This document shows positions 10,928 through 22,800 of a DNA stretch of 64,000 bases, in pieces. The stretch is from the NCBI RefSeq assembly GCF_002999335.1, contig NW_020312259.1, positions 226,220 through 290,219 on the forward strand, written 5' to 3'. Source of the stretch: Cyclospora cayetanensis. Taxonomy: Eukaryota > Apicomplexa > Conoidasida > Eucoccidiorida > Eimeriidae. The stretch's first letter is position 1. Each line of letters starts with the position of its first letter. The notes under the pieces were generated by a model, which was not told the origin of the DNA, searched no databases, and saw only the letters and a list, made by a program, of their open reading frames with translations. A program made the position numbers and the translations under genes.

Positions 10928-13900
10928 TCACTCAGGGCAGTATTGCATTTTCGCTGCAGCCCCCGCAGGCGGAAATCCCTGAGTTCGGACATTTTTACAT
11001 CCGGGTAACCAACACGGAATAACAAAGCCTTTCCAGAGTGTGTGTGGAGGCGTTGCGTCAATTTGAGCCTCTTTTTTTGTTTCAGCCCTCGATATCACTT
11101 TGGCATCCCTTATTTGTGCAGGTGTTTCTGTTGCCACTCCTGCAGCATCGGCAGAGGACGGCTGAAAGCCGGGAACCTTGGCAGCAGCTGGAGCAGTAGG
11201 AGGTCTTGGAGAAAAAGGCACCGATGGTGGTTTGTGTTGGGTGGCTGTTTCGAAGCGGATGTGCGAATGCCGAGTCGAGTGGCTTAGAGGCCGTGAGCCT
11301 TTCATGCTAGACCTTAACGCTGAAGTCGATTGTGTAAGCATCTTGCTGCTGGTGGAAACAAATGAACCCTTTCTTTCTGGCTGTGAAGTTGGTTCTGGTT
11401 CGAGCAAGGAAGAAGATGAAATCCATTGGTGGTACGGAGGCTCCCATGCGCTCTGCCACAGAGATGGCCAGGGGCCGCCCGCTCGAAGACCGCAACGATA
11501 AACCAAAGTGTACGGATACAGAGTATTTGGGTTTATATTTGTGCTGATGGTGGTCTGAAGGGATACCACAAAGGAGAATGAGTATACGACAAAAGCAACA
11601 TAGCAACAACAAGCAGGCTAAAGCAAAAGGGATAAGGAAAGATGATAACACGAATAGCCTCCTTGGCAAACTGAAGATTGGGGCACACTCAGAGAGCTTT
11701 AGTCAAGCAAGAGATCCACGCATGAACGGAAGGCACCCGACGGCTCTCTGGCTACTGAAGAAGACGTTGGAGTGCGTGCATACCTTCTTAAAAGCGTCGC
11801 GGAGACAGACAGCAGCTTCCCAGCAAAAATCCCACGTGACATCTGTGGCTAGGGTTGGTTTTTTGTCTCTGACTGTGGGCAATACGACTGTATCGAGTGC
11901 GTCCAGGATCTGCTGCGCAGTCTTTAAAAGAAAGGGGGCCTCGTCAAGGCAGGTCATGTACATGAGATCAGCAATGAAGCACAGGAGGGAACGACAGAGA
12001 AATATGTTGATGCGGGGGTGAAGAGCCTTCACAAGGCAGTCCCAGAGGCACACATTTGGGAGGGAGGGATGTTGATTCATATTTAGACGCTCCATCATAT
12101 CTGAGCATGCAACGCACAAGCTACAGAAATAAAACAAATTCAAAGGCAACAAGATTGAGCGTAGCGCTGTACATGTACAGATCACATGGCCAGAACAGAC
12201 ACATCGTGGGCTGGTGGGCTAAGGCCAAAACAGTGAAGTAGCTGCCGTGGTAGAAGACATGCTCAAAAAGTATCCTCCATACAGCTGAGCGCCACGTCCC
12301 ACACCCTTCGCCTGTCCTTCTCCTTTCGAGCACCAAAACAAATTTATATATGTGAAAGTGGACGATATTCTCGCGGGTACAACGCACTTGGGGCCCTCAT
12401 GGCATAAAGTGTCTCCGTCAGCATTTCCACAAATCTCGTCACAAGTCCAACAGCCTGGGGAGACTCGGGGACCTGAGAGGCCGGAAACAGAACCACGAGA
12501 AACACGCAATACGCCGGAGCTGAGTTGCCTATAGAAGATTTTACTGAGTGCAGCAGAACAGACAGGACAATTGACGGATAACAAGGCTGCGTGGGAAATA
12601 AGCCATGAAGGTCATTTGACTGCTTTTCTGAAGAATTCGAAGAAACCTTTAACTTTCCGAAAATATTTCGAAATTCCCTACTACTCTGCTTTTTCTCGTT
12701 AAAAATAGAGTTTTGAGTGATGGGGGTGTATCTTGCCTAACCTGCTTTTCCGCAAGAGCGGAGAGGAATGCCTTAGTGACGAATGAGTCCAAAAGTCTCC
12801 CACAAATTGTTTCTTTCTTTTCCATATTTGCGGTGTATTCAGTAAGGAAAGGCATAAGTTTACAGATGCCTTCGATGTTGTACTGCATGGCCATGCAGGA
12901 CGTTGAGTTGTTCAAGACCACGTACAGCTGGTCTTTGGAGCGACGCAGTAGAAGTTCTCTCTCTTGGGGGCTCATGCTGGGTGGTTGACTACGTGATGAA
13001 GGTGATGGAGAGGGAGAAGAACACGACTGAGGCGTAGAGACGCCTTTTTGTGCATCGCCTTTTTTGCGTCTTGCCTCAGCATCATCTGTTTTCCCACGTT
13101 CGGAAGAGCGGGCCGATTTCGCTGTCGCTCTTCCTCGCGTGCAAAGGTTTTTGATTATTTGCTCTGTTTGCCGGGCGTCCTGCAGCTTGGACTCGTAGTT
13201 GTCCTGTCCCCGCCAAGAAAGCATGTGCATCATATAGCTAATCCTATACTCGAAAAACTCCAAAGCGTTCAAACGAAAGAGTAGGCGGAGGAGACCAGGA
13301 ATCCGCGACTCTAAAATGGCTAATACAGGAAAGGGCACGCATTAAGAAGACAGAAACAATTGAACAGAGCAGACGACGACGTAGTGAAAATTAGCCAACC
13401 ACGGAGGTGAAAAGCAAGAATGATTGCCAGGAAATGCATGCATGTGTGTATACATGTACATACGAGGACGTAATGCTGATCCCGCGAACTGCCTAAAATC
13501 ATGGGCAGCCTACTGCTGTGGGTTGTCTCCTCCGTTCATTTGATCGCCTCCCCTCTCACCGGTCAATACGTAGTTCGCAATTCTTCCCATGCGGGAGAGA
13601 GCCCTTGTAGCCAAACACCAGTCGGATAAGGAGCTAGCTTCTTCAATCTTCATCATGGATGTTTCGGCATACCGCATGTCAAAAAGGTAAAACCGTTCCA
13701 TGATTAGAGGAACAAACAAGGAGTGCACAAGCTGTGTAGTCTCGTTAGGAGACATCAGATATCGAAAGATAATAGCTTGGGGGTTCGGCACCTCAGTTCG
13801 TAGCGACTGCAGCTCGGGCTTGCGCAGCAGTCGAGCAAATACCGAAGTTGCCGGCAACTAAACGGATGGGAAGACACAAACAAAAAAGATAGCATCGAGG

Positions 13901-16900
13901 ATTAAATAAGCAAGCCAATGCACAGACAACAAAAGGGAGGACCAAGCGATGGAATCTGGAATCCAAGGAAGAAGAAAAGGATGGAAGAAAGGCGTATGTC
14001 TACTAGTAGGTCATTTCAATAAAGGCACAAAACGAGAAGAGTATACATAGACTCCAGCGGCTGCGCAATAGAGCAATTAATTTTTTCGGGTAATCCTTGT
14101 TTCCTACTTGCAGTCCTCACAGGAAGGAGAGGGGCGCCGTACATATCTACGAAAAAAGTACAGAGCCAGAAAACTGGTGACTTTGCCTATTGAACTGCGT
14201 TGCGCGTGGCTTACCCTGTTGGACCAGTTGCCGCCGAACTGAGTAAATATTTCATGAACGATCTGCTTGACCATCATGTGTCTTTCTCTGTCCTCTTCAT
14301 CTTCAAGTTCCTTGTAAGTGCGATTCCTTTGGTTCCAAATCGCAAGCACTTTATCCGGGTGTCTGTAGAGCGTGTCTTTTGTCTCCTGCTGCTCTTGATG
14401 CCCCCAATCTACGCCCTGGGAATGATGGAGTCCACAAAAAATATCCCAGCGAGCAGATTGTTGCCGCGAACCAAGGTCAGTAGAATTTTCATCCTGTTGG
14501 TACATCACGTTGATGTCTCTCTCTGCACAGCGCATTCAACCAAACATCACAAACAGAGGTGGATACAACACAGAAAAGAATACAGAAGCGGACGTGCGGT
14601 AATTTTCGCAGGCTTCGTCACTCTCAGAGTGTGTATAAGCCGGTATTGCAAGTGTTATTTAACACAAATTCAAATGAAAAGGCATCCAGAAAAGAGCTTA
14701 GGAAAAACAGCAAAGGAAGTGTGCATGCATGCGAAAAGGCGGTACACAGAATGAGCCCAAGAACACTTAGCTAGTGCATAATGCATACTAAATTAAGGAT
14801 CTTTCAGCTTTACCCATTCTCACGACTTCGCGCTTTGTCGTGTCTTTGCTTTCAACACACTGCGCAACTCGCGTTGCGGCCATCTGTGGCACACAGACAC
14901 AGCCGTCGTTTTTGTCCTACTGACTTTCCTGCGGGTAATGGCAGGGTCGCGTCAGCCTCGAGCATCCATGCACAAACTACACGGTCTTTCGAAGAGAACG
15001 TACAGCAGGCAGAAATCCTCATACAAAATGCACACCAATCTACCAGCCCGTGCAATAATTTAACGTGCATCATGTGTTTGCCAGAGTGTCCCTGGGTAAG
15101 CCGACAGAGCCCTCGTGAAGCACCCCAGGAAGACTCTTGACAAAGAATCAATGAGAGTATAAAAGCTGGCACCTTACCCTTAGGCGTTCATGAGACTCGA
15201 AGAACGAATCTGTGATGGGTTGATCTGCGTATTGGTTTTCGGGTTGCAAGACGAAGACGGAATCCACATTGTCGGCATCGAAAGACGGTTGGCGCGACCA
15301 GGAAATATCTAAATAAGGAAAACGATCTTGGAGTCCCTTTCGCATCTGCAAAAGCGTTCACAAAAAAGATGGATACGCTATTCATCATCGGGGATTAGAA
15401 AGGATATTTGTCGCAATAGGTGGACTAATGCGACAAATATCCTTTCTCTCTGGCAGGAAGCGGTCAAACAGATAGAGCCCTTAAGGCTCCTGCCTCTAGC
15501 AGCGCGGCGGGTTAGCATGAACCGAACAAATGAGGACCGCACAGGTGGGGCAGCCCAGAAAGCGGGGAAACTAAGACGGCAACTATAGATGCTATGCCCG
15601 AGGTACACAGCGATCGCCGCCACCAAGAGCTCCAACGCACCGTCTGCGCCGCTTGGTTAATATTGCGCAACGCGACGAGCTCGGTTTGCTCATTATTTCC
15701 ACCAATTGGAAAAGGAAGCGGGTCTTCTTGACTCGCGTTTGCATCGTAAGGATCAAGGAAGCCCTCTTCATCTATAGACCTAAAGAATGCAATACATGAG
15801 GAAAAGATCAGAGCACAGACAGATTTGAGAAAGGAGAACGCGGAGCGAAGTGGTTGCAAAGTATGAAGAAATAAAAAGCATTAGCAATCCATAACACGAT
15901 GCACCACATAACAAGGAAATAGGAGGATGCGGACGTAGCTGCAAAAGGCCGTATGCCTGTTCTTTGTGCAATCATTCTCCAGGCATAAGATATTACTCGC
16001 TAGAAGCGACAGGCACGTGTGAGATGGAGAATCTTTGCACAGCACAGGGATAGGGGCTAGATGAGTTGCGGCTTTTCTGCTACTCATCGTCAAACAAATA
16101 CTAAAGTATCTAGATTGCCCCTCCCCTTCTGCTTATGGTATCTGGACTGCTACTGTTTGTGGTGTAAAGCCAATGCAACCAAAGATAAACGTACTCGATT
16201 CTTAGGACTCCTATCTTCTTCGAAGGTGTCTTCCTCTGTGCGAGCAACGTGTCTCCCAGCACATCCGTCCCCGTCTGTTCAGTGTATGGAGGACAATGCC
16301 GTAGCTCGGAGTGAAGGCCCTCTCGGTGTTTCCATGCCTCGGAGGCATTGACGTTCTCTATCAAATACGTGTCCATCGCCTCTTCTGTGCGTAGGCGATG
16401 TACGCGAAGTGCATCCGAGGCGCTTAATAGACCTGCTTGAGGCAATGTAAGCTCTGCTTCGCGTGGCGCAGCATTGGTCACCGAAGAAGCTGCTAGGTGT
16501 GGAGACGGCTTCTACGCATGCCAAAAAAGCGCAGCACATGCAGCACCTCCAAAAAAATTCAATCATTTTTTACTGGTATACGTATGAACCAACGTCATAC
16601 GTCCAAGTAAGTCCGTCACTAACAAAAAACTCAGACAGCACGTGGCGTTCGTGAACATGAAGTTGCAAATACATCTGGTGTTCATGATTGCCATATTTAT
16701 ACCTGTATACCCAAAGCGCTGGTTTGACTTGTATGAGAATACTTGAATGCACACATTTAGGAAACTCCAGTAAGGACAACCATATTTTTAAAATCCCTTA
16801 AAACATCAGCAATATCAAATGGTGAAAGCAATGAATTTCAAACAAAGGCAGGACTGAACACAATGATCAGAATTATCGACACAGCAGCCCTTTAATGGAC

Positions 16901-18296
16901 AAGAAATACCTCCAGCCTCACGCTCGGCGTTACCCAAGTCTCGTCTGCGACAATTGGCAGCAAAACACACAAAAGCTGCTCCCATGTGCCTGGCTTTGCA
17001 GGAAAGTGGCGCAAACTAGCAGCTAAAAGGTATATGCCTCGCTTTGGCATGACAAGCATCGCCGAAGAGAATACATACGAAGAAGTATATCCGTCTCTTT
17101 TGTAATGCCACCTGTTTTCTTTGCGATGCTGTGTATTGGATTTTCCGCACTTACACAGTCTACTCTTCGCAAACTTCCCAACAGCTGAGTCTTCTCGTGC
17201 TTCTTCGGCCTCTGAGATCTTTCGCGGCTGCCATTTTCTTTTCTCTTCCGGTGTGGATATCATCAAAAAGTCCTTTTTGTAGAGGTTGGGTTGCACCGTC
17301 CACTTGGAAGCGCCCACTTTTGCATCCGAAAGTCTTTTGTTTTCTAAAAGGAGCTTTTGCAGCTCAGGTGTCTCTAAGATGTCTGTAGGATGTTTTACAC
17401 GAGGGGCAGGAGGAGGCTCAGCCCGCCGTATCGGCCGCTTCGCTTTTAGCACCTCGTCTCTGGGGGCTTCAGCAGAGGAGGCGGCGAGTCGAAGCATTTC
17501 TACGGCATGAAATCATCATAAAGAAGGATGTTGCACAAAGCCTTTGACAGGAGCAAATAGGCACGCAGGATGGATGGGGGGGGTTTGGGGTTGGAAGGCA
17601 GAACGCCCTTCTCTTGTGTCTAACCATAGGAACAAGCATACATGTTCTCCCAATCATTTAGTGTGGAAAGTGCAACCAAAGTCGCGGCTATTCAGGTATT
17701 CCGTATATGTTTGCCGCCTTACCGGGAACGTCTGCTCCTGCATCTTGTGGTGCGTCTGCGTTGCTCGGTGCAGCTGTTCGCCATTTAAAACCCTCATTCT
17801 CCTGAGTTTGCTGTAGTTCTGCCGGCACACTTGTATCTTTGTCGCCTAGTGGAGATGAATCGGCGGAGTTTTCACAGGAAGGGGGCCTTGTGCGTGGGCC
17901 TGATGCCTTCCTTTCGGGTGGTTGAGCCACAGGCACCTTGAAATATTCGACTTTCGGACGCTCATGGGCTGTTTTCCCGTCCATCTGCACAGCTTTCCCA
18001 TTGGCCTTTTCTTGCTGCGTACGATGCGCAGCGAGATGTGATTCTTTCTTGGGAGAGTACCCTTTTGAAAGCGTCGCACCTCTGTTGCTTCCATTTTCCT
18101 TGCCTTTCTGGCCAGTTTGCTCTTTCGCAATGGCAACCTTGCCGGTTCCACCACCTCCATTCCCCCTTTTGGCGGGGGCAGAGCCAGAAGAATTCGGCTG
18201 CTCTAGTATCTTGTAAGTCTTACCCGAGGGGCCCCTTCCAGAGGGGGCCCCTGAAGGGCCCCCGGTGCCGCTGACTCTTGGGCTGACAAGCGGCAT
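10928..18296 (-). CDS. 11-exon orphan, about 1,169 aa, helical C-terminal half
   Basis: Exons in transcription order: 18296(or 18323)-17723, 17499-17155, 16492-16195, 15779-15641, 15345-15178, 14415-14215, 13857-13560, 13319-12742, 12454-12388, 12100-11784, 11452-10928. Phases match at every junction and the total is a multiple of three, which strongly supports one gene. The first 190 residues are Gly/Ser/Pro-rich and disordered. The middle is charged (TPEEKRKWQPRKISEAEE). From about exon 5 the protein looks globular and helical (LVHSLFVPLIMERFYLFDM; LRLLFRLNALEFFEYRISYM), resembling a helical solenoid, with a Ser/Arg insert in exon 8. The last exon is again Ser/Thr/Pro-rich. I recognise no family. 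No signal peptide is evident. The ATG at 18296 is the first in frame, but a good acceptor at 18323 suggests an unseen upstream exon. The 67-nt exon 9 and its donor (GTGCGT) are the weakest part. Low-complexity sequence is much less frequent than in the repeat-rich genes. Confidence 0.6.
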
Positions 18297-18323
18297 ATGC
18301 GGAACGGTGTAGTGCGTTGCCTT

Positions 18324-19883
18324 CTGAAAAAAACTCAAGAGCGATTCTTTGTGCTGGGCGCCTAGGGTACGTGGAATCCACGCCTGGGGGCCTGTTGATC
18401 CCTCTAGAATGCTCTAGGGGAGGGGAGCATGAAGGCAGCGAGGGAGGGAAAGATGCATGCTATGTGGGAGGGGAGGCGTCGTCTAGGATCGAAGGCATCA
18501 GGCGAGACCGCAGTGCAAGAATGGCTTGGGCTAGGGGAAGATGGAGCTGGAAGAAGAAAGCGCAGATGTGCTGCCACAAGAAAAAGCTGGAGAGAGAACA
18601 TCAGGTGTTACAGTTTCGTGTGCAAGGTATACATGTGTATATATAGATGCACGCATACATATGTGGATTCCTAAAAGTTCTTTTGCTCTTTGAGATACGG
18701 AATGTAAGATAAGGCGAAAAAGTAGGTGTTAGGATGAAGTTGATGAAGGCGACGAATTGCAAGATAAGGAAAAGCTCATGCGGTGGCCCATTCGTTGTAC
18801 ACATATGGCATGCCAAGCCAAGAACAGCACCTCATTTCCCTCTTCTCCATTGCCTCTTTCCGCATGTTTTGTGTGTTGTAGCTAAGGGTTCTTATGACGT
18901 TGCTGGTGCAGGTGTTACGCGTGCTCTTCGCGTTGCATGCGCATTGCGTTTTCGCTGCCCCAGTGCACCTTTTTTCTTCTGTTCTTGCGTTCCGTACTAG
19001 CAAATTAGCTTTGTTAGCAGGGCAAGTAGGCTGGAGATATGGTTTTCAATGGAGGACGCCTCCTGTCTCTCTGTTGACTCGTGGAGAGGCAGCGGCGATC
19101 GCAGCAGCGATCAGCAAAAAAGGAGAGATGCAAGGGAACACATTCCGTGAAAAGCAAATGGCATAGAGGTAGTTTATCACTTTGGGGCCAGGATGTAGGG
19201 CCAAGAGAAAATGTGAGGTTTGACACGAGTCAGCCCTAAGCGGAAGGCGCAGCGAGGGTCGATGCTAGCCGAACGAGAGGAAGCAGCGAGCAGAAGGCGC
19301 AAATTTAGGGAGGAGATGGATCAAGATCATGCCAGATTCAGAAAATAGGCTGCCCGACGCGTAGTAATATAAAGAATACTCAGTTCCTTACGCAGACAAG
19401 AAGAGAAGCATCAGGATGAATCGGCGCTGCATCAAGCGGGTAGCCAGGGAGCGTATTCGCCTGCTGTTCATTTCACAATGAATGGACACTTCGCCCCCCC
19501 AATGCACGAATTCGTTCGTTTTTCGGCTATTTCTTCGCCGGTAAGCGCATATACACGCAACGCGTAGCATTGAGACAAGGGATCGAACGCGCACGGCAGT
19601 TGGGCCTTGGCTGCAATACGGGAGCAGCCGACCCCCTCAGACCTCTCCTCGCCCCTCCAGCAGCAGCGGGAGCTAATACGCACCCATGTGCTTGCGCTTG
19701 TCTTTGAATATAACGCAAGCAGCTCCTTTGCACTTCTATGAGAGGTGCTTAGGCGACACCCTCCCTCCCCTCCCCCCTAATCTGCCCTTTCTGTGGGCCC
19801 CGAAAACCCTAACTTTGCATCCCTACTAGACCAAAGCCTAAAATGCGCTCGCGCAAGCCTCAGCAAGGCTGGCACCATAAGGG
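18324..19883. other. divergent intergenic region between two large genes
   Basis: Separates the minus-strand orphan from the plus-strand gene at 19.9 kb and should contain both promoters. A first exon of the minus-strand gene may lie here, since an acceptor at 18323 precedes its first visible in-frame ATG. This is also the boundary from repeat-poor to CAG-rich sequence. No single exon could be chosen with confidence. Confidence 0.45.
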
Positions 19884-22800
19884 ATGCCTCTCCGCCTTGC
19901 TGCAACTCCCGCAACAGACCACTCCGGAAGCCAAGCCTGCCACAACTTTTTGCAAGCCTACCCTCTCACTGAGTTCCCAATGACTAGGCCTCTCGCAGCG
20001 ACCCTTTCTGAAGGAGGGCTGCTGCTGCCGAGAATTCCCCCAGATCTGCCTCCAAGTACTTGGGGAATTCCTTTCCCGAAAAAAGCACACCTCGGTCCCT
20101 ACAGCCCCCGAGGGGGTCGAGGTGCAGTGTTGATCTCTGCCAGTCGGAAACTTTGCGTGTTTTTCCTGAGTCTGATAGGCTTCGTTGTGGTGCCGCAGGT
20201 GCTAGCGAATTCCTGGAGGCCCCACCCTCACCGATGCACAAATCTGCCCCCCGCCTTTGGCGCTGTGGCTTCATGGCCGTGCTCCTCTTTGAACGCACTC
20301 CCGCTACACTCTGCTGCATGCAGGAAGACGAGCGAGTGCGCTGCTCAAAAAGCAAGCGGCTACCCGAGAAAAAGCGCACTGGAGGACGGAGTCTTCTGCG
20401 ATCTGCCTTGCCGCTTCTTACGTGCGCGAGGCAGTTCCCAGAAAATTCCCGGCGGGGCGAGTGGCTTCCAGCACTCCAGCCGAGTCACAGCCACATCCGA
20501 CCACTCATTTTCCAGTCCTCCCCCACTCGATCCTGCAGTCGTGCCTGTGCTTGCACCTGCAGCGGACGGTGCAACGTCCACAGCGGCAGACATCGCGGCG
20601 CTAGACGCAGCGTCGGCAGCAGCGCTTACTGAGCTTCATCAGGAAGTGGACGCTTTGGAATCGTCCCCGGGCCCTTATGCAGTCGAGAGGGTAGTGACAG
20701 CACTTCGAATACTGCAAGAACTCACCCTCAAGCTCCAACAGGAGGGAGGGCGGCGTGCTGTCTCCAAGTGTCTCCTCACTGAGTTTCAACGGCTTCTGCT
20801 ACGCCTGACGGGCCTCTTTCGGCTATGGGAGGAGGAGATTGTGCACCAAGGGGAGACTCCTCAGGAACCTCCCTCCAACAGAGATTCTTCTGGCGTGCGC
20901 GAGGCCTCGCCGAGCAATTTGCACCTTGTGCTCCTCCGCATCACATGGCATGTCGCGAGTGCTTATCTGGAGGCAGCGATGCAGCTGCAAGAGCAGCAAC
21001 AGCAACAGCAGCGACTGCTGCAGCTGCTGTTGGAAAGGCATGCGGGAGATCCCAGCCTCGCGATGCTGCTGGCGGAGGATCTGGTATTGCTGCAGCGGCA
21101 GCGCAGCACCTTTCTTTCTTCTTTTGCTGCTCGCGTTGCCGTTGCAACGAGCAGAGCGGCAGAGGCGCATCGGATGCAGCCGATTCCACTGCCCCAAGAT
21201 CTCGAACTGCACTTGCAGCGGCTCCAACAGCTGCAACAACATGCACGCTGGGATGCGGTCCGTTGGCTGGAGACTCACGGAGTGTCCACCGATGAAGCCC
21301 AAGCAGTCGCTGCTGCACTGCTGCAACAAGGCGTGCAAGCAGAAGCAGTCTGCCGAGTCGTCACCTCCCTACTGTGCCTCGAGAAGACGCAGCAACGAAG
21401 TTCCTGCTGGGCGGAGGGCCCCTCTTTGTCTGCCCCCCACTTCGGCGTGCATGCGGGAGCCATAGAGGAGACACAAGCGAACAAGGCTGGACAGGCCTGC
21501 TATTTAGGGAAGGCGATACACTTACTTTTAGCTCGTGCCTTTGCGGATGAAGGGAGCAGCGCAGCGGCTCATTCGCAGCTGCTGCTTGCACACACAAGCC
21601 TGTCTACCGCGCTGCAGCAGTCCAATTATACGGCCCCATGGGAAGAAGAGGACTCTTTGTCGGTGGGGGGGCAGCGTGAGACTGTTGCTGCAGCACTCGC
21701 GGTTGCTGTTGCATCCATGAAGGACGGAGAGGTGTGTTCGCTGTTGCCACTGCTGCTCCGGATGTTGCTGCTGATACTGTTGACGTCGTTGCTGTTTTTA
21801 ATTGGATTTCGGCTATTTGTGTTGTCGCTGGTGCTGTTACTGCTAGTGCTGCTGTGGCGCGAGCAGCAAGAGTGTCGCTTCTTCTGCTCTTGGGGTGTAT
21901 GTACAGCTGGAGAAGGCCTCGGACGCGCTGCGTTTGCTTCCCTCTCGTGTCGCTTTGCGCTTCTCCTCTGCGGTGCTGCCGGTAGCTCTAGAGCTTTCAC
22001 GGCGCCTCTTATTCCGTGGGAGGCAGCTAGATGCCCCTCCTGACATCTCGGTGGCCTCTGGAAGTTTCCAAGGGGCCCCCCTTGAGGCAATCTTTACTCA
22101 GCAATTTGAGCACGTCTTGTCGACGGTGGGGGCGGCTCTGCTACAGGGGGAGAAATGTGAAGAAGTGGCAGCAGAGGCAGTGGAGCTGAGCGAGCTGATA
22201 ATGGCCATCTGGCACCCATCGACAGCTAGTGGTCAACTTTCCGTTGCTGTCTCTAAGTTTCTGAATATTGTGACGAGGCACTTGAAAGGGCTGCTCTCTC
22301 CCAGCCCTACTTGCGTCCCAATACTTTCCCTACACCAGGAGCGGCTCCTCACTGCTACAGCAAAGACCCTCTATGGGGGCATGCGAGAGCACCAGACGCA
22401 AGGGGGAGAGTTGCTTTCTCTGGTTGAAGCAGCAGATAGAGGGCATGAGGGAGAAGAAGCAGGAGGCTCGAAGGTGGAAGGAGGAGAGCTAGGAAGGGAA
22501 GGGACTAGACTCTGGCACCATGCTCTTGCTGCTGCCTTTCAAGGTCTTGCTGCTGCGGCGCAGCGGCTCTTACGGCAAGCCAAAGCAATGAAGGCAGACG
22601 CAGCAGGGGCCCTTGCGGATATAACAGCAACAGAGGCAGCACATGCAGCGGATTCAGGGGCAGGCGGAGACTCTTCTGCGGCAGCAGCGATTCTATCGAC
22701 AGAAGCAGGCAGACTTGTCGGCCTTGTGCATTCGCTGCAGGCCCTTTCCCGAAATGCAGCCGTTCCCATCGGTATCGAGGAGACTATTGCAATAGGGAGA

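Noticed and set aside
14852..15172. Extra exon of the 11-exon minus-strand gene
   Set aside because: Frame is open but Cys-rich and has no donor/acceptor of matching phase; joining 15178 directly to 14415 keeps the frame.
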